Part shown: in pieces, positions 1 to 7,743 of the stretch | Layout: every line of letters begins with the position of its first letter | Numbering within the stretch: the first letter of the stretch is position 1 | Source of the DNA: Thiohalophilus sp. | GTDB taxonomy: Bacteria; Pseudomonadota; Gammaproteobacteria; UBA6429; Thiohalophilaceae | Assembly (NCBI RefSeq): GCF_034522235.1 | Contig: NZ_JAXHLN010000002.1 | Coordinates: 406,001-470,000 of the forward strand | Reading direction: 5' to 3' | Length of the DNA stretch: 64,000 nucleotides | Made by a program: the position numbers and the translations under genes | The notes under the pieces: generated by a model | What the model was told of the DNA's origin: nothing | Databases searched by the model: none | The model's input: the letters and a program-made list of their open reading frames with translations, nothing else

Positions 1-98
1 TCCAGTATGCCGAGCGAGCGTAATCCGATCAGCAGAATCAACAAACTGACGACCGTCGCCAGAACCGGACGGTGGATGAAAATATCGGTGAACTTCAT
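1..98 (-). CDS. RND efflux permease, N-terminal fragment (cut by window edge)
   Basis: Only the first 32 codons are in the window, starting at the ATG read leftwards from 98. The peptide begins MKFTDIFIHRPVLATVV and continues into a hydrophobic stretch. This is the usual start of inner-membrane RND multidrug exporters (MexF/AcrB class): a short cytoplasmic helix, the RPVLA motif, then the first membrane span. Its ATG overlaps the stop of the adaptor gene in an ATGA (95-98), so the two are translationally coupled. That fits an adaptor-permease operon. Substrate cannot be judged from this fragment. Confidence 0.85.
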   Translation of the reverse strand, partial: MKFTDIFIHRPVLATVVSLLILLIGLRSLGIL

Positions 99-1201
99 TC
101 GGTGTCGACCTTGTCGTCGTCCAGTTCGATACTGTTATCGATTTTTACCGGCATGCCGTCACGCAGTTTGACCAGACCGGCCCGGACCACTTGTTGACCG
201 GCTTTGAGGCCGTTAATTTCGATGCGGCCGTTGCGCGATTCACCTGTATCGACCTGCTGGCGTTTGACGGTCGATTGACCTTCGTCGTTTTTCTCAATGA
301 GATAGACAAAGTCGCCATAGGTGTTGTAACTGATCGCGGTACGGGGAAGGGTCAGCACGGTTTTTTCCTCGGGCGACAGCGTCTTGACCTTGGCAAACAT
401 CCCGGGCTGGAGCTGGCCTTCGGGGTTATCCAGTGTAGCGCGCAATTTGACAGTCCGGGTGCCGGCGTCGATACCCGAATCGATCGCAGTGATTTTGCCG
501 CTGAATGTTTCCCCGGGGACGGCATCGACCCGGATACGAATATTCTGTCCGGTTGCCAGGCGCGGCAAATAACGTTCCGGAAGGGTATAGTCGACGTAAA
601 TCGGATCCAGCGCCTGCAGCAGGACAATGGGCTGTCCCGGTTCCAGATACTGACCGATATTCACCTGACGAATGCCCAGCCGTCCGCTGAACGGCGCGCG
701 AATGGCCTTGCGGCGGATTGTGGCCTCCTGCTGTTTAACCCGCGCGGTGGCGGCATCGAAGCTGGCCCGGGCCTCGTCGTACTCCGAACGGGACATCACC
801 TGGCGTTTGAGCAGATCCTGGGCCCGCTTGAACTTGATCTCGGCCAGTCGGCGCTCGGCGCGCAGGGCCTCCAATGCGGCCTGATCGATCGAGTCATCCA
901 GTTGTAACAACACCTCACCCTGTTCTGTCCAGGTGCCGGATTCAAACTGAATCTTGCTGACCAGCCCGGCGACTTCGGTGGTAACGGCCGTGCCATGGAT
1001 GGCGACCAGGGAACCCACCGAATCGAGCATGGGGCGCCAGCGTTCTTCACGTACTTCAGTGGAAGCGATGGTAGCCGGGGGACGCGGCTGGGCCATCTGT
1101 GCGGCCTGTTGCTGGTTTTGCCAGAATTTGATGCCAAAGATGGCGGCCATAAACAGAGCAAGCAGCAAGATGGCCAGTATCAGACGTTTACGCATAATCA
1201 T
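95..1201 (-). CDS. RND efflux periplasmic adaptor (membrane fusion protein)
   Basis: The product is 368 residues. It bridges an inner-membrane RND pump to an outer-membrane channel. An N-terminal hydrophobic segment (about residues 6-23, no lipobox) anchors or exports it. A split lipoyl/barrel-sandwich domain surrounds an alpha-helical hairpin (about 100-165). The second lipoyl half is marked by APFSGRLGIRQVNIGQYLEPG, followed by the beta-barrel. The length and order match the MdtA/MexE class. Two ATGs (1201 and 1195) could start it and neither has a strong ribosome site. Its stop overlaps the permease start, so it is the first gene of the operon. A promoter candidate lies at 1264-1292. The substrate is unknown. 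Confidence 0.9.
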   Translation of the reverse strand: MIMRKRLILAILLLALFMAAIFGIKFWQNQQQAAQMAQPRPPATIASTEVREERWRPMLDSVGSLVAIHGTAVTTEVAGLVSKIQFESGTWTEQGEVLLQLDDSIDQAALEALRAERRLAEIKFKRAQDLLKRQVMSRSEYDEARASFDAATARVKQQEATIRRKAIRAPFSGRLGIRQVNIGQYLEPGQPIVLLQALDPIYVDYTLPERYLPRLATGQNIRIRVDAVPGETFSGKITAIDSGIDAGTRTVKLRATLDNPEGQLQPGMFAKVKTLSPEEKTVLTLPRTAISYNTYGDFVYLIEKNDEGQSTVKRQQVDTGESRNGRIEINGLKAGQQVVRAGLVKLRDGMPVKIDNSIELDDDKVDTE

Positions 1202-1263
1202 ATTTCAGTGACATCCGGGTGGTTTCCAGGCGGGCGCCCGGTATAAAAGCCAAAACAGCGCAA

Positions 1264-1292
1264 ATACTAACGAGGTCAGGCGCAAATCTCAA
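1264..1292 (-). promoter_or_regulatory. Sigma-70-like promoter candidate for the RND operon
   Basis: Read on the minus strand, TTGAGA (1292-1287) and TAGTAT (1269-1264) are separated by exactly 17 bp. They match the -35 and -10 consensus at 5/6 and 4/6. Transcription would begin near 1257, about 55 nt before the adaptor ATG. The rest of the 323-bp gap 1202-1524 holds no gene. A small GGGCGCCC palindrome lies near 1231-1238, and no operator for a local regulator was recognised. Confidence 0.4.
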
Positions 1293-1524
1293 TTGTTGAC
1301 GAAATCGTGACATTCGCGGCTCCAGACAGCGCGCAGGCAATTATCACTACTTTTGCGGCGGGATCGACAGAAAAACAACCTGATTAGGGGTTTCCCCCGA
1401 TACCCGAATGCCTGGCGCCATCGCATAATAGGCCGACGGGAACTCATTCACGGGCGATGGTGAGATTAAAATTAGTATAGGAACCTCCGCACTGCCAGCG
1501 ACGAAACCCCGGCTCAGGCCGCTG

Positions 1525-3009
1525 ATGCGATTGTATCTGCTGATTGTGATCGTCTGGTTTGTTTTTGTCGCGGTGCTGGTCGGTTTCATTATTAGCAGTG
1601 AGCTTCGGGAAGAACAGCAGCAGTTCCAGCACAGTGGTGACGCCCTGTTTCAACAGCTCAGTAACAAGACAGAGATTAACGAGTCGGTGATCGAAGGATT
1701 CGCCAGCCTGCTGGCGAGCAATCGGCAACATGAGTGGCAACAACTGCGTCAGTATGCGCAACGCATACTGCGGCGTTATCCCCACATCCATACGTTTGAG
1801 ATTGCGCGGGAGGTCAGCCATGAAAACCTGCCGGAGTTTGTCGCTGATATGCGCCGCAGGATTGCCCCGGGGTTTCGTATCGCCCGGTTCGATTTCAATG
1901 ACCGGCGCCAGTGGCTGAATGTCGAACCCCGTGAGAGTTACTTCCCGGTTGTGTTTATGGAACCCATGCAGGCGGATAATCGCGCGATTCTTGGTCTGGA
2001 TCTGGCGTCCCACCAACTGTTTCGTCAGGCACTGCAACAATCCAAACGCATGGATGTGCCGGTTGCCAGTCCGCCCTTTACCTTACTGGAAGGTCAGCGC
2101 GGGTTCCTGTTACATCGTGCGGTCAGGCAGGGTGATGCTGAATCCCAACCCGTGCAGTTTGCGATTCTGGCGGTCAAGGCGGAAGAGCTGGTCCCGGCAG
2201 AGCTGCTGGAACGTGATGATTTCACGGCAAGCCTGTATCACCGTGACTACAGCAATGATATCAAAGATGCCGAGCTCTATTATAAATCAGGGCGTTCTGC
2301 CGGTGACCTGGAAAGGCAACTTTTCCCGCGGTTGCACTATGAGCGCATGACCATGAATCCGGGGCAACCTTTTGTGCTGGCTGTCGAAAAGCAGATCGGG
2401 TTCGGCGACGTGAATACAGGGCTGATAGCCGCGGTTCTGCTTGTCGGGGCAATCTCCTTTGGCGCTGTATTGGTGTTTTCAAGACTGCATCATCGCAATG
2501 AAATGTCTCGCCTTCAGTACGAGAATCGTCTGTACTATCTGGCCAATAACGACAGCCTGACCGGTCTGGCCAACAGGAATTTTCTTCTCGATCGGATGCG
2601 TCAGGTATTGGCCAGAGCCAGGCGCAGGGAGAGCCGTTTTGCTGTGGTATTTATGGATATGAATAATTTCAAAATGATCAACGATGAATTCGGCCATGCA
2701 TCAGGTGATGTGTTGTTGCGTGAAATTGCTCAGCGATTCAAGGACTGTACGCGCGAAGAAGATACGGTGTGCCGCTATCAGGGTGATGAATTCATTGTCT
2801 TGCTGGAAGAGGTGAGCCATCGTGACGAGACCAAATACATTCGGGAAAAGCTACGGGAATGCCTGGAGGCACCGTTTTTAATCGACGGCCATGCAGTTTA
2901 TGCCAGTGTCAGTATTGGAATAGCCGTCTTCCCCGATGATGGAAAAAGCATCGAGAGTCTGCTGCATGTTGCCGATCAGAATATGTACCGGGAAAAGAAG
3001 AACGTCTGA
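1525..3009 (+). CDS. Membrane sensor diguanylate cyclase (CHASE-like domain plus GGDEF)
   Basis: The product is 494 residues. An N-terminal span (residues 2-24) and a second span (about 295-318) enclose a periplasmic domain of about 270 residues. That domain resembles CHASE sensors (YFPVVFMEP, ILGLDLASH, SPPFTLL). The cytoplasmic C-terminus is a GGDEF domain that would make cyclic di-GMP. The active-site loop reads Q419-G-D-E-F, so the first glycine of GGDEF is glutamine. The inhibitory I-site R410-x-x-D413 sits exactly five residues before it. Activity is therefore plausible but not certain. The ATG at 1525 has a poor ribosome site. The frame stays open upstream, so the true start may be slightly earlier. 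There is no EAL domain and the gene stands alone. Confidence 0.85.
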   Translation: MRLYLLIVIVWFVFVAVLVGFIISSELREEQQQFQHSGDALFQQLSNKTEINESVIEGFASLLASNRQHEWQQLRQYAQRILRRYPHIHTFEIAREVSHENLPEFVADMRRRIAPGFRIARFDFNDRRQWLNVEPRESYFPVVFMEPMQADNRAILGLDLASHQLFRQALQQSKRMDVPVASPPFTLLEGQRGFLLHRAVRQGDAESQPVQFAILAVKAEELVPAELLERDDFTASLYHRDYSNDIKDAELYYKSGRSAGDLERQLFPRLHYERMTMNPGQPFVLAVEKQIGFGDVNTGLIAAVLLVGAISFGAVLVFSRLHHRNEMSRLQYENRLYYLANNDSLTGLANRNFLLDRMRQVLARARRRESRFAVVFMDMNNFKMINDEFGHASGDVLLREIAQRFKDCTREEDTVCRYQGDEFIVLLEEVSHRDETKYIREKLRECLEAPFLIDGHAVYASVSIGIAVFPDDGKSIESLLHVADQNMYREKKNV

Positions 3010-3103
3010 TTAGAGTTTTTAAAACCCGGCACGGATTGTTCCTGCAAGAAAACTCTCTTCGAGCAGGTGCCGGTGCTGTAAATAGTGACGCGTGCCATGA
3101 TAA

Positions 3104-3919
3104 TCAAAAACCTCTTGACGGCCAGGTTGTCGGGCGGTACAGAATAAAGCTCAAATCATCGGGATGACAGGGTTGCCCGGGATCCCGAAGGGCCATACGA
3201 TGGTGCGCGAGTTCCACCAGGCGGCGGGCGGCAGTCTGCAGCGGCCCCTTGCGTATCAGCGCCACGATCTCTTCGTAATACAGATTGTCGAACAGGCCGT
3301 CGCTGGCCAGTAGCAGGGTGTCGCGGGGCGCCAGGGTGATCAGCGAACCCATGGAGATATTCATATCCTCGGCACCCACCACATTGGAGATTAGATGACG
3401 TTCTTCATGGTGTATCGCCTCTTCTTCATTGAGTAAACCCGCTTCCACGGCATAACCGACCGGGGAATGCGATACTGTGAACAGTTTTTGCTTGCCGCGT
3501 TGCCCGGTGGCCACGATCATCGAATCGCCCACATGGTAGGGTCGTAACTGATTGGCCTGGATTTCGACCACGGCCAGCGTGGTGGCGGCACCGGTGCCGC
3601 TGTCCATAATCCGGTGGTTGGCGCGATCGAAGCCTTCCAGAATGGCCTCACGGGGGGTACTGCCGGCGCGCGCCAGTGATTGGGCCAGGGCCTTGATGGC
3701 GATCTCCGAGGCGGTGGCACCGCCGGGTTGACCACCAAGGCCGTCCGCCACCATCAGTACCGAGGTGTCCGGGTCAATATCCACCAGCGCCAGGCTGTCT
3801 TCATTGACCGTCTCTTTATCCGGTGAGCAATGGGTGTAGAACACCGCCTGTCCGCTACCCAGTTCGATATGTTGCGGAGTCTCGAAGTCCTGTTTGCTGA
3901 AAAGCTGCGTCGATGTCAG
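3104..3919 (-). CDS. PP2C-family serine/threonine protein phosphatase
   Basis: A metal-dependent phosphatase that would remove phosphate from Ser/Thr residues. Motifs are NEDS, VADGLGGQPGG (first metal-binding Asp), LLASDGLFDNL and a C-terminal DDLSFIL, so the PP2C core is complete. The first ordinary start, a GTG at 3844, falls inside the first beta-strand (IELGSGQAVFYTHCSPDKE). The frame is open back to a stop at 3932-3934. A strong Shine-Dalgarno AGGAGT (3931-3926) lies 6 nt before a CTG at 3919-3917, which would add 25 residues, and that start is chosen here. It lies directly downstream of the kinase gene (41-bp gap), so the two form a kinase/phosphatase pair. CTG initiation is inference. 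Confidence 0.85.
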   Translation of the reverse strand: MTSTQLFSKQDFETPQHIELGSGQAVFYTHCSPDKETVNEDSLALVDIDPDTSVLMVADGLGGQPGGATASEIAIKALAQSLARAGSTPREAILEGFDRANHRIMDSGTGAATTLAVVEIQANQLRPYHVGDSMIVATGQRGKQKLFTVSHSPVGYAVEAGLLNEEEAIHHEERHLISNVVGAEDMNISMGSLITLAPRDTLLLASDGLFDNLYYEEIVALIRKGPLQTAARRLVELAHHRMALRDPGQPCHPDDLSFILYRPTTWPSRGF

Positions 3920-3960
3920 AGCCGGACTCCTTTAGTTATGCGGATGGTTGATGGCCATAT

Positions 3961-4704
3961 TCAGCTCCAGTGCATGGTTTCCAGGTACTGACGCAGTTGG
4001 CCGGCCGATTTGAATTTTTTCAGAATCAGGCTGCGCTTGAGGCCGTTGACGATGTACTTGATTTCGGGTGGCTGGCGGGCATAGTGCTTCTGGCCACCGA
4101 GCGCTTCGTAAAACACATGAATCATGTCGACGGTGTCCATACGAATATGCTCCCGGGTGGGGGCGCCAAGATGGAACAGATCCACCAGCTTGAGATCAAA
4201 GCGCAGACCGAAGCCCTGCACGATGATGTTTTCCGAGTGCAGATCGCCGTGGTATTCACCCATCGCATGGATGCACTCCATCCCCGAAGCCAGTGCATGC
4301 AGCAGATGGACCGCCTCGAACGGGGGCAGACGTTTGCCGGCGTGACGCTGGATGAACTGGCTGAGCAGGTCGCCCTCGACATACTCCGAGATCAGCAGGG
4401 TCACCGGCTCGCCCTGAACGGTGATGGTGTCCTGGTGGCTGTACTGGATGACAATCGGACAGTGGCGCAGCTTGTGCAATTTGGTGGCATAGAAGTGGGT
4501 ATTCTTGTCGCGCAGATTGCGCTGCGGGAAGAACAGTTTGGCGGTGCGCTCGATACCGGTGGCCAGCTCGCGGATCAGATAGACTTCGCCCTCCCAGCCG
4601 GCACCCAGCTGCCGGATGACCTCGTATTTGCGGGCCAGCACCCGTCCGGGAGCAAGATTGAAGGCGTCGATTTTCCGGGTCTTTTTTGCGGGCTTTGCGG
4701 CCAT
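3961..4704 (-). CDS. Small serine/threonine protein kinase
   Basis: A 247-residue kinase fold with no membrane segment. The glycine loop LGAGWEGEVY is at 33-42 and the ATP lysine is K56. The catalytic loop is H152-G-D154-L-H-S-E-N159, the HGD form seen in atypical and sugar-kinase-like members. LVDLF replaces the usual DFG, but the metal-binding Asp is kept. The chain ends soon after the activation region, so the C-lobe is short. It is followed by the PP2C gene on the same strand. Reversible Ser/Thr phosphorylation by the pair is the simplest reading. No substrate, FHA protein or type VI secretion gene lies nearby. The start ATG at 4704 opens a Lys-rich N-terminus. Confidence 0.85.
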   Translation of the reverse strand: MAAKPAKKTRKIDAFNLAPGRVLARKYEVIRQLGAGWEGEVYLIRELATGIERTAKLFFPQRNLRDKNTHFYATKLHKLRHCPIVIQYSHQDTITVQGEPVTLLISEYVEGDLLSQFIQRHAGKRLPPFEAVHLLHALASGMECIHAMGEYHGDLHSENIIVQGFGLRFDLKLVDLFHLGAPTREHIRMDTVDMIHVFYEALGGQKHYARQPPEIKYIVNGLKRSLILKKFKSAGQLRQYLETMHWS

Positions 4705-4946
4705 GCGTGGATAAGTCTCTGTTTTTATTTCCCGTCAGACGATTTTATATATTACGGTTTGTTAATAATCCAGCGCTTTCTGCCGGATGGACAGAAAAAT
4801 TGTATCAGTATATTTATTCATAAAATACTTGGTCTATACTTTATGACAAGCTTTGTCCGGGTGGGGAAGGGCAAGCCTGTTGACGCTGCATTTTCCCGTA
4901 TGACGGATAAAAACGGCAGTACACAAGAAACAGAGGTTGGAGGAAA
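4705..4946 (+). promoter_or_regulatory. Leader and promoter region of the cold-shock gene
   Basis: This 242-bp AT-rich interval separates the divergent kinase and cold-shock genes. TATACT (4835-4840) resembles a -10 box and would give a leader of about 100 nt, the long untranslated leader typical of cspA-type genes. No convincing -35 box pairs with it. A second possibility is TTGACG at 4880-4885. The ribosome site is GGTTGGAGGAAA, just before the ATG at 4947. The leader is plausible; the exact promoter is uncertain. Confidence 0.3.
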
Positions 4947-5153
4947 ATGGTGAACGGTACAGTAAAATGGTTTAACAATTCCAAGGGCTACGGATTTATT
5001 CAGGCAGAAGAAGGCGGGGAGGATGTCTTCGTCCATTACTCGGCCATCAGTGCCGAAGGCTACAAGACTCTCAAGGAGGGGCAACCGGTCTCCTTTGATG
5101 CCGAACGCGGTCCCAAGGGGCTACACGCCACCAATGTTGTGCCGTCCGCATAG
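4947..5153 (+). CDS. Cold-shock domain protein (CspA family)
   Basis: A 68-residue single OB-fold nucleic-acid chaperone. It begins [18 protein letters not shown], with RNP1 (K13-G-Y-G-F-I18) and RNP2 (V27-F-V-H30) intact, and ends HATNVVPSA. Length and sequence match CspA/CspD-type proteins. It would bind single-stranded RNA or DNA and melt RNA structure. A strong ribosome site (GGAGGAAA) precedes the ATG. Its stop codon TAG overlaps the GTG start of the next gene, so the two are probably cotranslated. Confidence 0.97.
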   Translation: MVNGTVKWFNNSKGYGFIQAEEGGEDVFVHYSAISAEGYKTLKEGQPVSFDAERGPKGLHATNVVPSA

Positions 5154-5530
5154 TGTCGGGCCAGCCTGGCGTGAGAAAGTCTCATGTAGAACTGAATGGC
5201 AAGCCGGTTGAAGTGCGTCTGTCCGGGGCCGCCGAACAGGCCCTGGCAGAGCGCCACCAGCCCCTGCTTGCCGAGATGGAACTCTATTTCAGTTGTCTGA
5301 TCCGTTACAAGGTTCGGTTTTATGAAGAGGCGGACAGCGCGGGTGTCGTGGTCAATGACAAATTACAACTGCACTTCCGTCCGGTAATGACGGCCAGCTG
5401 CGGTAATGATTATGACGGTGACGAACCGCCCCTGACCGATTTCCCTATTGAGAAACCGGCGGCCTTTACGCCGCACTGGCTGCATATTGATTATCGACAT
5501 GGACAATGGCAGGGGGAGTTCGGTTACTAA
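5153..5530 (+). CDS. Uncharacterised 125-residue protein coupled to the cold-shock gene
   Basis: The family is not recognised. The GTG start at 5153 shares its G with the stop of the cold-shock gene (TAGTG), so translation is probably coupled. The protein is soluble and slightly acidic, with no signal peptide or membrane span. It has a helical middle (about 24-45) and a C-terminal half rich in Asp, Pro and aromatics (HFRPVMTASCGNDYDGDEPP, then HWLHIDYRHGQW). Two cysteines (in YFSCLIRY and TASCGND) are far apart. Coding character and coupling make it a likely real gene. No function is proposed. Confidence 0.65.
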   Translation: MSGQPGVRKSHVELNGKPVEVRLSGAAEQALAERHQPLLAEMELYFSCLIRYKVRFYEEADSAGVVVNDKLQLHFRPVMTASCGNDYDGDEPPLTDFPIEKPAAFTPHWLHIDYRHGQWQGEFGY

Positions 5531-5533
5531 GCC

Positions 5534-6394
5534 GTGCATTGCATGTCCCGCAGATTGTCGTACCTTTTCCCGGTTTCCCTGGGCCTCTTGTTACTGAGCT
5601 TTGCGCGGGTGCCCCCGGCGTTGGCCAGCGAGGTAACGCTGTTTCCGGAACAACAGATCTACCCGGTGAATGTCGCCGATCCACGGCGCATCCAGTTTGC
5701 CGCCAAAGCACTCTTTTTTGATCACACTACCATTGAACAAACGAGTACGCGTCGTTTTGATCTCAAGCTGGGCGGTCGCCTTGGTCTGTTGCATTTATCC
5801 CGCGACAAGGATGACCAGCTGGGCTGGTTGCTGAGCCTGGATGCCGGTTTTCATGGCCAGTTTGATGCCAAGGCCAGCCAGGACAATATCGGCTGGGACG
5901 GCAACTATGCCCTGATGCTCTCCTACCGTCCTGATCGGCGCGTTGCTTTCAAGTTTGGCACTTATCATGTATCCGGCCATATCGGGGATGAGTATATAGA
6001 ACGTAACGGGCGCACCCGCATTAACTACACGCGAGAAGAGTTGCAGGCAGGTATGAATCTGTCGCTAGGTGATAATCTGCAATGGTATGTTGAGGCGGGC
6101 CTGGCCTATGGTCTGCGCAACAAGCAGGCACAGAAACCCTGGCGCGTGCAGAGCGGCGTACAATACCAACCGGGGAAATCTCACCAGTCACAGTGGTATG
6201 CCGGACTGGATATCGGTGCCACGCAAGAGCGCGACTGGCAGAGCGATGTTAGCCTGCAGATTGGTTGGCAGATTCCGACCGATAACCGGATATGGCGGGT
6301 CGGTCTGGAAGCCTACGAGGGTAAAGCCCAACTGAGTGAATTCTTTCAGGATGATGAACGTTACATCGGTCTGGGTTTATGGTTGGATATATGA
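5534..6394 (+). CDS. Outer-membrane beta-barrel-like protein (DUF1207-like)
   Basis: The product is 286 residues, or 283 if the in-frame ATG at 5543 is used. It has a signal peptide (about 4-31, ending ALAS). The mature part alternates polar and aromatic residues in strand-like runs and ends ERYIGLGLWLDI with a terminal hydrophobic strand, as in outer-membrane barrels. The early YPVNVADPRRIQFAAK resembles the ADPR motif of the DUF1207 family, which is the basis of that tentative name. It starts 3 nt after the preceding gene ends and may share its transcript. The role is unknown. Confidence 0.6.
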   Translation: MHCMSRRLSYLFPVSLGLLLLSFARVPPALASEVTLFPEQQIYPVNVADPRRIQFAAKALFFDHTTIEQTSTRRFDLKLGGRLGLLHLSRDKDDQLGWLLSLDAGFHGQFDAKASQDNIGWDGNYALMLSYRPDRRVAFKFGTYHVSGHIGDEYIERNGRTRINYTREELQAGMNLSLGDNLQWYVEAGLAYGLRNKQAQKPWRVQSGVQYQPGKSHQSQWYAGLDIGATQERDWQSDVSLQIGWQIPTDNRIWRVGLEAYEGKAQLSEFFQDDERYIGLGLWLDI

Positions 6395-6412
6395 TAATAA
6401 GGTGTGTTCACC

Positions 6413-6426
6413 TTGACATGCATCAA
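6413..6426 (+). promoter_or_regulatory. FNR/DNR-type binding site upstream of nnrS
   Basis: The sequence TTGAC-ATGC-ATCAA matches the FNR/NNR/DNR consensus TTGAT-N4-ATCAA at 9 of 10 conserved positions. Its centre is at 6419.5. A -10-like CAGAAT (6449-6454) would place the start near 6461 and the box at about -41.5, the class II activation position. It lies 91 bp before the nnrS ATG. Control of nnrS by Crp/FNR regulators responding to nitric oxide or low oxygen is known in other bacteria. Use of this site here is inference. Confidence 0.6.
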
Positions 6427-6517
6427 ACCCGGCAGGGCACACTATGATCAGAATCACTGTTTCAGATTCCGGCCAGGATGCCGGGATCATTGGCCGAGAT
6501 AAATCCGGAGAGTGTGC

Positions 6518-7714
6518 ATGTCGTTAAACCTTGATAATCGTAATACTACCCTGCCACCCCGCTTCGCGCTGTGGCAACTCGGGTTTCGACCGTTTTTTCT
6601 GCTTGGCGGTCTGGCGGCCGTTATTCTGATGGCTCACTGGCTGTTGGTTTATCTCGGTCCTGTGAGCGCCCCCTATTTTGCCAATCCCGCTTTTTGGCAC
6701 AGCCATGAGCTGTTGTTCGGTTACACAGTGGCAGTGATTGCCGGCTTTTTGCTGACGGCGGTGAGGAACTGGACGGGCTTGAATACCCTGTCACAGTTGC
6801 CACTGATGCTGCTGGCACTGGTGTGGCTGGCCGGGCGTGTGGTGATTGCAACGGGTGACGCTTTGCCTCCCATGTTGGTACTGGTGATCGATGTGGCCTT
6901 CCTGCCCTTGTTACTAGTGGCGATTGCCTTCCCCTTGCTCAAAGCGCGGCAGTATCCCAATCTGCTGATTTTTGCAGGCTTGCTCGGATTGATGACTCTG
7001 GCCAATCTGTTGACCCATCTGGATCACGACGTCATTCGCCCGCTGGCCGGTTCCGGCATTCAGCTGATGATTTTTCTGATCATGTTACTGATCGCCATTA
7101 TGGCGGGCCGGGTGGTGCCATCTTTTACCGAAAACGGTGTGGGCGGGATCAAGTTAAAGCGCTATCCCTGGCTGGACCAGCTGGCCATTCTCGCCTTGCT
7201 GGGTTATGCCCTGGTGGAACTGTTCAGCCTGGGCGAACAGGCGGCCATGCTGCTGGCGGGGCTTGCTTTTCTGAGTCATTCCGCGCGCTGGCTGAGCTGG
7301 CAGCATCCCGGATTGTGGCGCGTGCCGATGCTATGGGTATTGCATCTGGCTTATGCGTGGCTGGTGCTGAGTTTGCTATTGGGTTTGCTGGCGCGACTGG
7401 ACTGGGTTCCGGCCGTGGTCGAGGTGCATGCCTTTACCGCGGGTGCCCTGGGGATGATGACCCTGGGGATGATGGCACGGGTCAGTCTGGGGCACAGTGG
7501 TCGCAATATCGATGCATCGCGTCTGACCATTGTGGCATTCATCTGTTTATTACTGGCAGCCGTCATCCGGGTCGTCGGGGGGATCTTTGCCGGGAACAGC
7601 TATAGTCACAGTATTGTGTTATCGGCCACACTCTGGCTGGTTGCATTCGTTCTGTTTGTGATTGAGTATGCTCCTATACTTATCAAGCCCCGGGTCGACG
7701 GTCGGCCCGGGTAA
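6518..7714 (+). CDS. nnrS: NnrS family haem/copper membrane protein
   Basis: A polytopic protein of 398 residues with about 12 membrane spans. NnrS proteins are linked to nitric-oxide stress and denitrification. The N-terminus LWQLGFRPFFLLGG and the following FWHSHELLFGYTVAVIAGFLLTA carry the conserved histidines of the family. Further histidines are in LLTHLDHD and VEVHAFTAGALGMMTLGMMARVSLGHSG. The ATG at 6518 is preferred because CCGGAGAG lies at the right distance; a GTG two codons upstream is also possible. The FNR/DNR-type box at 6413-6426 suggests induction under low oxygen or NO. No nitrite or NO reductase genes are in the window. Confidence 0.93.
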   Translation: MSLNLDNRNTTLPPRFALWQLGFRPFFLLGGLAAVILMAHWLLVYLGPVSAPYFANPAFWHSHELLFGYTVAVIAGFLLTAVRNWTGLNTLSQLPLMLLALVWLAGRVVIATGDALPPMLVLVIDVAFLPLLLVAIAFPLLKARQYPNLLIFAGLLGLMTLANLLTHLDHDVIRPLAGSGIQLMIFLIMLLIAIMAGRVVPSFTENGVGGIKLKRYPWLDQLAILALLGYALVELFSLGEQAAMLLAGLAFLSHSARWLSWQHPGLWRVPMLWVLHLAYAWLVLSLLLGLLARLDWVPAVVEVHAFTAGALGMMTLGMMARVSLGHSGRNIDASRLTIVAFICLLLAAVIRVVGGIFAGNSYSHSIVLSATLWLVAFVLFVIEYAPILIKPRVDGRPG

Positions 7715-7743
7715 ATCACGACAAAAAGTACAAGGAGTGAATA

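Noticed and set aside
3024..3073. Terminator after the CHASE-like/GGDEF gene
   Set aside because: CGGCAC/GTGCCG and CCTGC/GCAGG can pair in nested fashion, but the loop is large and no T-run follows on either strand.
3970..4953. Plus-strand ORF opposite the kinase gene
   Set aside because: It is the antisense of a well-matched kinase and shows no domain motif. Its length follows from the codon bias of the real gene.
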